Source of the DNA: Penium margaritaceum
Taxonomy: Eukaryota > Streptophyta > Zygnematophyceae > Desmidiales > Peniaceae
Direction of reading: 5' to 3'
Assembly (NCBI GenBank): GCA_023375785.1
Contig: SZWC01003617.1
Span: 44,837 to 98,637 of the forward strand
Length of the DNA stretch: 53,801 nt
This document shows positions 29,541 to 41,842 of the stretch, piece after piece. Below the pieces are notes generated by a model. That model saw nothing but the letters and a program-made list of their open reading frames with translations, was not told the origin of the DNA and did not search any database. A program made the position numbers and the translations under genes. Numbering within the stretch: position 1 is the stretch's first letter; every line of letters starts with the position of its first letter.

Positions 29541-32215
29541 CCTACTTTGGTTGGTCATCGTGCATGGTATCCACACCGTGCCACAACGTATTAAAGCTCC
29601 TTGTGCTTGCTTTTTGATACTTGGTGTTCCCAAACCATTGTTTCCCCCTCTGACCATTTGTGACTCGTATTATGAATTGTCAATGTTGACCACACGCAAC
29701 AGATGTCTTTGGTCAAAGGCTGTACATATGCCTACTTTGGTCGTTCATTGTGCATGGTAGCCACACCGTGCTGCTACTGACTGAAGGTCGTTGTACTTGC
29801 TAGTTGAGAACTGATATTCCCATATCATTGTTTCGTCCCCTGACCGTTTTTGACTCGTGTTATGGTTGGTCAACGTTGACCACCCACGTTGAAATTCTCT
29901 CATCATGGTCAGTGACATATGCCTAGTTTGGTTGTTTGGTGTGCATACTAGCCACACCTTGCCACTACGTGTTGAAGTTCCTTGTCCCAAACCATTGTCT
30001 ATCCCTCTGACCATTTGTGACTCGTGTTATGAGTTGTCAATGTTGACCACACATAATAGACTTCTTCGGTCATAGTCAGTGACATATGCATCCTTTGGTT
30101 GGTCACTGTGCACGCTAGCCACACCGTGCCACTACTTGTTGAAAATATTTCTACTCGCTAGTTGATAACTAGTGTTCCCAACCCATGGTTGCCCCCACTG
30201 ACCAGTTGTGACTCATGTTCTTAGTTTTCAACGTTGACCACACACTGTGAAATCCGTTTGGTCATGTGTGTGACACATGCCTACTTTAGTTTGTTACTCT
30301 ACATGGTCACCACGCCGTGTCATTACGTATTGAAGGTCTTTGTGCTTTCTTGTTGACAGCCAGTGTTCGCAAACCATTGTTAATCCCCTCTGACTATCAA
30401 TGACCCGTGTTGTGTGTCGTAAATGTTGACCACATGAAGTGAAACTCTTTGTTCATGGTCAGTCACATATGCATCCTTTGGTTGGTCACAGTGCATTGTA
30501 GCCACACTGTGCCACTACATATTGAAGGTATTTGTACTTTGTAGTCAATAACTAGTATTCACAAACCATTTTATTCCAAACTGACCATTTGTGACTCGTG
30601 TTATGAGTTGTCAAGGTTTACCACACTTAGTGCCATGATTTGGTCATGGTAAGTGACATATGCCTACTTTGGTTGGTCAACGTGCATGGTATCCACACCA
30701 TGCCACAACGTATTGAAGCTCCTTGTGCTTGCTATTTTATGCTTGGTGTTCCCAAACCATTGTTTTCCCCTCTGACCATTTGTGACTCGTATTATGAGTT
30801 GTCAATGTTGACCACACACAGCGGGTTTCTTTGCTCAAAGGCAGTACATGTGCCTACTTTGGTCGGTCATTGTGCATGGTTGCCACGCCGTGCTACTACT
30901 GACTCAAGGTCGTTGTACTTTCTCGTTGAGAACTGATATTTCCATAGCATTGTTTGTTCCCCTGACCATTTTTGTCTCGTGTTATGGTTGGTCAACGTTA
31001 ACCACCCATATTGAAATTCCCTGGTCATGGTCAGTGACATATGTCTTGTTTGGTTGTTTGGTGTGCATATTAGCCACACTGTGCCACTACGTATTGAAGT
31101 TATTTGTCCTTTCTTGTCGATACATACGGTGTCCAAACCATTGTCTCTCCCTCTGACCATTTGTGACTCGTATTATGAGTTGTCAACGTTGACCACACAC
31201 AGCAGATTTCTTTGGTCTAAGGCAGTACATATGCCTACTTTGGTCGGTCACTGTGCACGCTAGCCACACTATGCCACTACTTGTTGAACATATTCTGACT
31301 TGCGAGTTGATAACTAGTGTTCCCAACCCATGGTTTCCCCCACTGACCATTTGTGACTCGTATTATGAGTTTTAAACGTTGACCACACACTGTGAAATCC
31401 GTTTGGTCATGGTTTGTGACACATGTCTACTTTGGTTTGTCACTGTACATGGTTACCACGCTGTGTCATTACGTATCGAAGGTCTTTGTGCTTTCTTGTT
31501 GACAGCTAGTGTTCCCAAACCATTGTTAGCCCCCTCTAACTATCTCTGACCCGTGTTGTGAAAGGTAAATGTTGACCACATGAAGTGAAATTCTTTGTTC
31601 ATGCTCAGTGACATATGCATACTTTGGTTGGTCACTGTGCGTTGTAGCCACACTGTGCCACTACATATTGAAGGTATTTGTACTTGCTAGACGATAACTA
31701 GTATTCACAAACCATTATCTTCCACCCTGAGCATTTGTGACTCGTGTTATGATTTGTCAGGGTTTACCACACTTAGTGTCATTATTTGGTCATGGTCAGT
31801 GACATATGCCTACTATGGTTGGTCATCGTGCATGGTATCCACACTGTGGCAGAACGTATTGAAGCTCCTTGTGCTTGCTATTTGATACTTGGTGTTCCCA
31901 AACCATTGTTTCCCCCTCTGACCATGTGTGACTCGTATTATGAGTTGTCAACGCTGACCACACACAGCGGATTTCCTTGGTCAAAGGTAGTACATATGCC
32001 TACTTTGGTCGGTCATTGTGCATGGTAGCCACACCGTGCTACTACTGACTGAAGGTCGTTGTACTTGCTAGTTGAGAACTGATATTCCCATAGCATTGTT
32101 TCCTCCCCTGACCGTTTGTGACTCCTGTTATGGTTGGTCAACGTTGACCACCCATATTGAAATTATCTGGTCATGGTCAGTGACATATGCCTAGTTTGGT
32201 TGTTTGGTGTGCATA

Positions 32216-32555
32216 NNNNNNNNNNNNNNNNNNNNNNNNNNNNNNNNNNNNNNNNNNNNNNNNNNNNNNNNNNNNNNNNNNNNNNNNNNNNNNNNNNNNN
32301 NNNNNNNNNNNNNNNNNNNNNNNNNNNNNNNNNNNNNNNNNNNNNNNNNNNNNNNNNNNNNNNNNNNNNNNNNNNNNNNNNNNNNNNNNNNNNNNNNNNN
32401 NNNNNNNNNNNNNNNNNNNNNNNNNNNNNNNNNNNNNNNNNNNNNNNNNNNNNNNNNNNNNNNNNNNNNNNNNNNNNNNNNNNNNNNNNNNNNNNNNNNN
32501 NNNNNNNNNNNNNNNNNNNNNNNNNNNNNNNNNNNNNNNNNNNNNNNNNNNNNNN
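32216..32555. other. Assembly gap, 340 N
   Basis: The gap starts in a C-type head and ends in an A-type monomer. With the six-monomer order intact, about 820 bp would be expected instead of 340. The 326 bp before the gap (31890-32215) and the 326 bp after it (32556-32881) are nearly identical. Confidence 1.
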
Positions 32556-33573
32556 TGGTGTTCCCAAACCATTGTTTCCCCCTCTGACCATTTGTGACTC
32601 GTATTATGAGTTGTCAACGTTGACCACACACAGCGGATTTCTTTGGTCAAAGGCAGTACATATGCCTACTTTGGTCGGTCATTGTGCATGGTAGCCACAC
32701 CGTGCTACTACTGACTGAAGGTCGTTGTACTTGCTAGTTGAGAACTGATATTCCCATAGCATTGTTTCCTCCCCTGACCGTTTGTGACTCCTGTTATGGT
32801 TGGTCAACGTTGACCACCCATATTGAAATTATCTGGTCATGGTCAGTGACATATGCCTAGTTTGGTTGGTTGGTGTGCATAGTAGCCACACCGTGCCACT
32901 ACGTATTGATGTTCTTTGTCCTTTCTAGTTGATACATAGGGTTCCAAAACCATTGTCTCTCTCCCTCTGACCATTTTTGACTCGTGTTATGAGTTGTCAA
33001 TGTTGACCACACATAGTGGACTTCTTCGGTCATAGTCAGTGAACATGCATCATTTGGTTAGTCAATGTGCACGCTAGCCACACCGTGCCACTACTTGTTG
33101 AAAATATTTCTACTTGCTAGTTGATAACTAGTGTTCCCAACCCATGGTCTCCCCCACTGACCATTTGTGACTCGTGTTATGAGTTTTCAACGTTGACCAC
33201 ACACTGTGTGAAATCCGTTTGGTCATGGTTTGTGACACATGCCTACTTTGGTTTGTCACTGTTTATTGTTACCACGCCGTGTCATTACGTATCGAAGGTC
33301 TTTCTGCTTACTTGTTGACAGCTAGTGTTCCCAAACCATTGTTAGCCCCCTCTGACTATCTGTGACCCATGTTGTGAGTTGTAAATGTTGACCACATGAA
33401 GTGAAATTCTTTGTTCATGGTCAGTGACATATGCGTACTTTGGTTGGTCAGTGTGCATGATAGCGACGCTGTGCCACTACATATTGAAGATATTGGTAAT
33501 TGCTAGTCAATAAATTGTATTTACAAACCATTATCTTCCACCCTCACCATTTGTGACTTGTGTTATGAGTTGT

Positions 33574-33606
33574 CAAAATTTACCACACTTAGTGTGGTAA
33601 ATTTTG
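33574..33606. repeat. Perfect 15-bp hairpin from an inverted local insertion
   Basis: A 15-bp stem (CAAAATTTACCACAC and its complement) surrounds loop TTA in an F monomer. The right arm and the following bases up to about 33620 are absent from other F monomers and are the reverse complement of nearby satellite sequence. Confidence 0.9.
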
Positions 33607-36600
33607 ATAATGTCACTGACCATTATTTGCTCATGGTCAGTGACATATGCCTCCTTTGGTTGGTCATCGTGCATGGTATCCACACCGTGCCACAACTTAT
33701 TGAAGGTCCTTGTGCTTGCTAGCTGATACCTGGTGTTCCCAAACCATTGTCTCCCCCTCTGCCCATTTGTGACTCCTGTTATGAGTTGTCAATGCTGATC
33801 ACACACAGCAGATTTCTTTGGTCAAAGGTAGTACATATGCCTACTTTGGTTGGTCATTGTGCATGGTAGCCACACCGTGCTTATACTGATTGAAGATCAC
33901 TGTACTTGCTAGTTGAGAACTGATATTCACAGACCATTGTTTCCCCCTCTGACCCTTTGTGACTCGTGTTCTAGTTGGTGAATGTTGACCACGCATATTG
34001 AAATTCTTTCATCATGGTCGGTGACATATGCCTGGTTTGGTTGTTTGGTGTGCATAGTAGCCACACCGTGCCACTAGGTATTAAAGTTCTTTGTCCTTTC
34101 TAGTCGTTACATAGGGCTCCCAAATCATTGTCTATCCCTCTGACCATTTGTGACTTGTGTTATGAGTTGTCAGTGTTGACTATACATAGTGGACTTCTTC
34201 GGTCATAGTCAGTGACGTGTGCATCCTTTGGTTGGTCACTGTGCATGCTAGCCACACCGTGCAACCACTTGTCGAAAATCTTTCTACTTGCTAGTTGATA
34301 ACTAGTGTTCCCATGCCATGGTTTCCCCCAATGACCATATGTGACTCGTGTTATGAGTTTTCAACGTTGACCACACAGTGTGAAATCCGTTTGGCCATGG
34401 TTTGTGAAACATTCCTACTTTTGTTTGTCACTGTACATGGTGACCACGCCGTGTTGTTACGTATCGAAGGTCTTTGTGCTTTCTTGTTGACAGCTAGTGT
34501 TCCCAAACCATTGTTAGCCCCCTCTGACTATCTGTGACCCGTGCTGTGAGTTGTAAATGTTGACCACATGAAGTGAAATTCTTTGTTTATGGTCAGTGAC
34601 ATATGCATACTTTGGTTGGTCACTGTGCATTGTACCCACACTATTCCACTACATATTGAAGGTATTTTTACTTGCTAGTCGATAACTAGTATTCACAAAC
34701 CATTATCTTCCACCATGACCATTTGTGGCTCGTGTTATGAGTTGTCAAGGTTTACCACACTTAGTAACATTATTTGGTCATGGTCAGTGACATATGCCTT
34801 TGGTTGGTCATCGTGCATGGTATCCACACCGTGCCACAACGTATTGAAGCTCCTTGTGATTGCTTTTTGATACATGGTGTCCCCAAACCATTGTTTCCCC
34901 CTCGGACCATTTGTGACTCGTATTATGAGTTGTCACTGTTAACCACACACAGCAGATTTCTTTGGTCAAAGGCAATACGCATGCCTCCTTTGGTCGGTCA
35001 TTGTGCATGGTAGCCACACCGTGCTACTACTGACTGAAGGTCGTTGTACTTGCTAGCTGAGAACTCATATTCCCATAGCATTGTTTCCTCCCCTGACCAT
35101 TTTTGGATTGTGTTATGGTTGGTCAACATTGACCACCCATATTGAAATTCTCTCGTCATGGTCAGTGACATATGCCTAGTTTGGTTGTTTGGTGTGCATA
35201 TTAGCCACACCGTGCCACTACGTATTGAAGTTCCTTGTCCTTTCTAGTCTATACATAGAATTCCCAAACCATTGTCTCTCCCTCTGGCCATTTGTGACTC
35301 GTGTTATGAGTTGTCAATGTTGACCACACAAAATGGACTTCTTCGGTCATAGTCAGTGACATATGCATCCTTTGGTTGGTCACTGTAAACGCTAGCCACA
35401 CCGTGCCACTACTTGTTGAAAATCTTTCTACTTGCTAGTTGATAACTAGTGTTCCCAACCCATGGTTTCCCCCACTGACCAGCTGTGACTCGTATTATGA
35501 GTTTTCAACGTTGACCACACAGTGTGAAATCTGTTTGGTCTTGGTTTGTGACACATGCCTACTTTGGTTTGTCACTGTACATGGTTACCACGTCGTGTCA
35601 TTAGGTATCGAAGGTCTTTGTGCTTTCTTGTTGACAACCAGTGTTCCCAAACCATTGTTTGCCCCCTTTGACTATCTGTGACCCGTGTTGTGAGTTGTAA
35701 ATGTTGACCACATGAAGTGAAATTCTTTGTTCATGGTCAGTCACATACACATACTTTGGTTGGTAACAGTGCATTGTAGCCACACTGTGCCACTACATAT
35801 TGAAGGTATTTGTACTTGCTAGTCGATAACTAGTATTCACAAACCATTATATTCCACCTGACCATTTGTGACTTGTGTTATGAGTTGTCAAGGTTCACCA
35901 CACTTTGTGCCATTATTTGGTCATGGTCAGTGACATATGCCTACTTTGGTTGGTCATCGTGCATGGTATCCACACTGTGCCACAACGTATTGAAGCTCCT
36001 TGTGCTTGCGATTTGATACTTGGTGTTCCCAAACCATTGTTTTCCCCTCTGACCATTTGTGACTCGTATTATGAGTTGTCAATGTTGACCACACACAGCG
36101 GGTTTCTTTGCTCAAAGGCATTACATATGCCTACTTTGGTTGGTCATTGTGCATGGTTGCCACGCCGTGCTACTACTGACTGAAGGTCGTTGTACTTTCT
36201 CAATGAGAACTGATATTCCCATAGCATTGTTTCCTCCCTTGATCGTTTTTGTCTCGTGTTATGGTTGGTCAACGTTGACCACCCATATTGAAATTCCCTG
36301 GTCATGGTTAGTGACATATGCCTAGTTTGGTTGTTTGGTGTGCATATTAGCCACACCATGCCACTATGTATTGAAGTTCTTTGTCCTTTCTAGTCAATAC
36401 ATAGGGTTCCCAAACCATTGTCTCTCCCTTTGACCATTTGTCACTCGTGTTATGAGTTGTCAACGTTGACCACACACAGCGGATTTCTTTGGTCAAAGGC
36501 AGTACATATGCCTACTTTGGTCGGTCACTGTGCACGCTAGCCACACCATGCCACTACTTGTTGAAAACATTTCGACTTGCTAGTTGATAACTAGTGTTCC

Positions 36601-37084
36601 AAACCCATGGTTTTCCCCACTGACCATTTGTGACTGGTGTTATGAGTTTTCAACGTTGACCACACACTGTGAAATCTTTGGTCATGGGTTGTGACACATG
36701 TCTACTTTGGTTTGTCACTGTACATGGTTACCACGTTATGTCATTATGTATCGAAGGTCTTTGTGCTTTCTTGTTGACAGCTAGTGTTCCCAAACAATTG
36801 TTAGCCCCCTCTGACTATCTGTGACTCGTGTTGTGGGTTGTAAATGTTGACCACATGAAGTGAATTTCTTTGTTCATGGTCAGTGACATGTGCATACTTT
36901 TGTTGGTCACTGTGCATTGTAGCCACACTGTGCCACTACGTATTGAAGGTATTTGTACTTGGTAGTTGATAACTAGTATTCACAAAACCATTATCTTCCA
37001 CCCTGACCATTTGTGACTCGTGTTATGAGTTGTCAAGGTTTACCACACTTAGTGCCATTATTTGGTCATGGTCAGTGACATATG

Positions 37085-37465
37085 CCTACTTTGGTTGGTC
37101 ATCATGCATGGTATCCACACTGTGCCACAACATGTTAAAGCTCCTTGTGCTTGCTATTTGATACTCGGTGTTCCCAAACCATTGTTTCCCCCCCTGACCA
37201 TTTGTGACTCGTGTTATGAGTTGTCAAGGTTTACCACACTTAGTGCCATTATTTGGTCATGGTCAGTGACATATGCCTACTTTGGTTGGTCATCATGCAT
37301 GGTATCCACACTGTGCCACAACATGTTAAAGCTCCTTGTGCTTGCTATTTGATACTCGGTGTTCCCAAACCATTGTTTCCCCCCCTGACCATTTGTGACC
37401 CGTTTTATGAGTTGTCAACGTTGACAACACACAGCGGATTTCTTTGGTCAAAGGCAGTTTATACG
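37085..37465. repeat. Duplicated A/F hybrid monomer
   Basis: 37085-37275 and 37276-37465 share the same A-type head, including the private CATCATGCATGG and ACATGTTAAAGCTCC. The first copy has an F-type tail, so the duplication arose by unequal exchange between A and F monomers. Confidence 0.88.
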
Positions 37466-37890
37466 CTTACTTTGGTCGGTCATTGTGCATGGTAGCCACA
37501 CCGTGCTACTACTGACTGAAGGTCGTTGTACTTGCTAGTTGAGAACAGATATTCCCATGGCATTTTTTCCTCCCCTGACCGCTTGTGACTCGTGTTATGG
37601 TTGGACAACGTTGACCACCCATATTGAAATTATCTGGTCATGGTCAGTGACATATGCCTAGTTTGGTTATTTGGTGTGCATAGTAGCCACACCGTGCCAC
37701 TACGTATTGAAGTTCTTTGTCATTTCTAGTTGATACATAGGGTTCCCAAACCATTGTATCTCCCTCTGACCATTTGTAACTCGTGTTATGAGTTGTCAAT
37801 GTTGACCACACATAGTGGACTTCTTCGGTCATAGTCAGTGACATATGCATCCTTTGGTTGGTCACTGTGCACGCTAGCCACACCGTGCCA

Positions 37891-38845
37891 CTACGTATTG
37901 AAGTTCTTTGTCCTTTCTAGTTCATACATAGGGTTCCTAAACCATTGTCTTTCCCTCTGACCATTTGTAACTCGTGTTATGAGTTGTCAAGGTTTACCAC
38001 ACTTAGTGCCATTATTTGGTCATAGTCATTGACATATGCCTACTTTGGTCGGTCATTGTGCATGGTAGCCACACCGTGCCACTACGTATTGAAGTTCTTT
38101 GTCCTTTCTAGTTCATACATAGGGTTCCTAAACCATTGTCTTTCCCTCTGACCATTTGTAACTCGTGTTATGAGTTGTCAAGGTTTACCACACTTAGTGC
38201 CATTATTTGGTCATAGTCATTGACATATGCCTACTTTGGTCGGTCATTGTGCATGGTAGCCACACCGTGCCACTACGTATTGAAGTTCTTTGTCCTTTCT
38301 AGTTCATACATAGGGTTCCTAAACCATTGTCTTTCCCTCTGACCATTTGTAACTCGTGTTATGAGTTGTCAAGGTTTACCACACTTAGTGCCATTATTTG
38401 GTCATAGTCATTGACATATGCCTACTTTGGTCGGTCATTGTGCATGGTAGCCACACCGTGCCACTACGTATTGAAGTTCTTTGTCCTTTCTAGTTCATAC
38501 ATAGGGTTCCTAAACCATTGTCTTTCCCTCTGACCATTTGTAACTCGTGTTATGAGTTGTCAAGGTTTACCACACTTAGTGCCATTATTTGGTCATAGTC
38601 ATTGACATATGCCTACTTTGGTCGGTCATTGTGCATGGTAGCCACACCGTGCCACTACGTATTGAAGTTCTTTGTCCTTTCTAGTTCATACATAGGGTTC
38701 CTAAACCATTGTCTTTCCCTCTGACCATTTGTAACTCGTGTTATGAGTTGTCAAGGTTTACCACACTTAGTGCCATTATTTGGTCATAGTCATTGACATA
38801 TGCCTACTTTGGTCGGTCATTGTGCATGGTAGCCACACCGTGCCA
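37891..38845. repeat. Five indistinguishable 191-bp hybrid monomers
   Basis: Starts at 37891, 38082, 38273, 38464 and 38655 are each exactly 191 bp apart, and I see no difference between the copies. The unit joins a C-type head (GTCCTTTCTAGTTCATACATAGGG), an F-type tail (AAGGTTTACCACACTTAGTG) and a B-type start. A sixth, diverging copy begins at 38846. Confidence 0.92.
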
Positions 38846-41069
38846 CTACGTATTGAAGTTCTTTGTCCTTTCTAGTTCATACATAGGGTTCCTAAACCAT
38901 TGTCTTTCCCTCTGACCATTTGTGACTCGTATTATGAGTTGTCAACGTTGACCACCCATATTGAAATTATCTGGTCATGGTCAGTGACATATGCCTAGTT
39001 TGGTTGTTTGGTGTGCATAGTAGCCACACCGTGCCACTACGTATTGAAGTTCTTTGTCCTTTCTAGTTCATACATAGGGTTCCCAAACCATTGTCTTTCC
39101 CTCTGACCATTTGTGACTCGTGTTATGAGTTGTCAATGTTGACCACACATAATGCACTTCTTCGGTCATAGTCAGTGACAAATGCATCCTTTGGTTGGTC
39201 AGTGTGCACGCTAGCCACACCGTGCCACTACTTGTTGAAAATCTTTCTACTTGCTAGTTGATAACTAGGGTTCCCAACCCATGGTTTCTCCCACTGACCA
39301 GTTGTGACTCGTGTTATGAGTTTTCAACGTTGACCACACACTGTGAAATCCGCTTGGTCATGGTTTGTGACACATGCCTACTTTGGTTTGTCACTGTACA
39401 TGGTTACCATGCCGTGTCATTACGTATCAAAGGTCTTTGTGCTCTCTTATTGACAGCGAGTGTTCCCAAACCATTGTAAGCCCCCTTTGACTATCTGTGA
39501 CCCGTAGTGTGAGATGTAAATGTTGACCACATGAAGTGAAATTCTTTGTTCATGGTCAGTGACATATGCATACTTTGGTTGGTCACTGTGCATTGTAGCG
39601 ACACTGTGCCACTACATATTGAAGGTATTTGTACTTGCTGGTCGATAACTAGTATTCACAAATCATTATCTTCCACCCAGACCATTTCTGACTCGTGTTA
39701 TGAGTTGTCAAGGTTTACCACACTTAGTGCCATTATTTGGTCATGGTCATTGTCATATGCCTACATTTGTTGGTCATCGTGCATGGTATCCACACTGTGC
39801 CACAACGTATTGAAGCTCCTTGTGCTTGCTTTTTGATACTTGGTGTTCGCAAACCATTGTTTCCCCCTCTGACCATTTGTGACTCGTATTATGAGTTGTC
39901 AATGTTGACCACACACAGCGGATTTCTTTGGTCAAAGGCAGTACATATGCCTAATTTTGTCTGTCATTGTGCATGGTAGCCACACCGTGCTACTACTGAC
40001 TGAAGGTCATTGAACTTGCTAGTTGAGAACTGATATTCCCATAGCATTGTTTCCTCCCCTTACCTTTTGTGACTCATGTTATGGTCGGTCAACGTTGACC
40101 ACCCATGTTCAAATTCTTTGGTCATGGTCAGTGACATATGCCTAGTTTGGTTGTTTGGTGTGCATATTAGCCACACCGTGCCACTACGTATTGAAGTTCT
40201 TTGTCCTTTCTAGTTGATACATAGGGTTCGCAAACCATTGTCTCTCCCTCGGACCATTTGTGACTCGTGTTATGAGTTGTCAATGTTGACCACACATAGT
40301 GGACTTCTTCGGTAATAGTCAGTGACATAGGCATCCTTTGGTTGGTCACTGTGCACGCTAGCCACACCGTGCCACTACTTGTTGGAAATTTTTCTACTTG
40401 CTAGTTGATAACTAGTGTTCCCAACCCATGGTTTCCCCCACTGACCATTTGTGACTCGTGTTATGAGTTTTCAACGTTGACCACACACTGTGAAATCCGT
40501 TTGGTCATGGTTTGTGACACATGCCTTCTATGGTTTGTCATTGTACATGGTTACCACGCCGTGTCATTAGGTATCGAAGGTCTTTGTGCTTTCTTGTTGA
40601 CAGCTAGTGTTCCAAAACCAATGTTAGCCCCCTCTGACTATCTGTGACCCGTGCTCTGAGTTGTAGTGTTGACCACATGAAGTGAAATTCTTTGTTCATG
40701 GTCAGTGACATATGCATACTTTGGTTGGTCACTGTGCAATGTAGCCACACTGTACCACTACATATTGAAGGTATTTGTACTTGCTAGTCGATAACTAGTA
40801 TTAAAAAATCATTATCTTCCACCCTGACCATTTGTGACTCGTGTTATGAGTTGTCACGGTTTACCACACTTAGTGCCATTATTTGGTCATGGTCAGTGAC
40901 ATATGCCTACTTTGGTTGGTCATCGTGGATGGTATCCACACTGTGCCCCAAATTATTGAAGCTCCTTGTGCTTGCTATCCACACATAGTGGGTTTCTTTG
41001 CTCAAAAGCAGTACATATGCCTACTTTGGTCGGTCATTGTGCATGGTTGCCACGCCGTGCTACTACTGA

Positions 41070-41842
41070 CTGAAGGTCGTTGTACTTGCTAGTTGAGAAC
41101 TGATATTCCCATAGCATTGTCTCCTCCCCTGACCGTTTGTGACTCGTGTTATGGTTGGTCAACGTTGACCACCCATATTGAAATTATCTGGTCATGGTCA
41201 GTGACATATGCCTAGTTTGGTTGTTTGGTGTGCATAGTAGCCACACCGTGCCACTACGTATTGAAGTTCTTTGTCCTTTCTAGTTGATACATAGGGTTCC
41301 CAAACCATTGTCTCTCCCTCTGACCATTTGTGACTCGTGTTATGAGTTGTCAATGTTGACCACACATAGTGGACTTCTTCGGTCATAGTCAGTGACATAT
41401 GCATCCTTTGGTTGGTCACTGTGCACGCTAGCCACACCGTGCCACTACTTGTTGANCTGAAGGTCGTTGTACTTGCTAGTTGAGAACTGATATTCCCATA
41501 GCATTGTTTCCTCCCCTGACCGTTTGTGACTCGTGTTATGGTTGGTCAACGTTGACCACCCATATTGAAATTATCTGGTCATGGTCAGTGACATATGCCT
41601 AGTTTGGTTGTTTGGTGTGCATAGTAGCCACACCGTGCCACTACGTATTGAAGTTCTTTGTCCTTTCTAGTTGATACATAGGGTTCCCAAACCATTGTCT
41701 CTCCCTCTGACCATTTGTGACTCGTGCCATGAGTTGTCAATGTTGACCACACATAGTGGACTTCTTCGGTCATTGTAAGTAACATATGCATCCTTTGGTT
41801 GGTCACTGTGCACGCAAGCCACACCGTGCCACTACTTGTTGA
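41070..41842. repeat. 386-bp direct duplication around a single N
   Basis: 41070-41455 and 41457-41842 (two monomers each) are equal in length and differ at roughly 8 positions. N 41456 separates them exactly. This repeats the pattern at 18599 and 20479 and probably marks an unmerged contig join. Confidence 0.85.
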
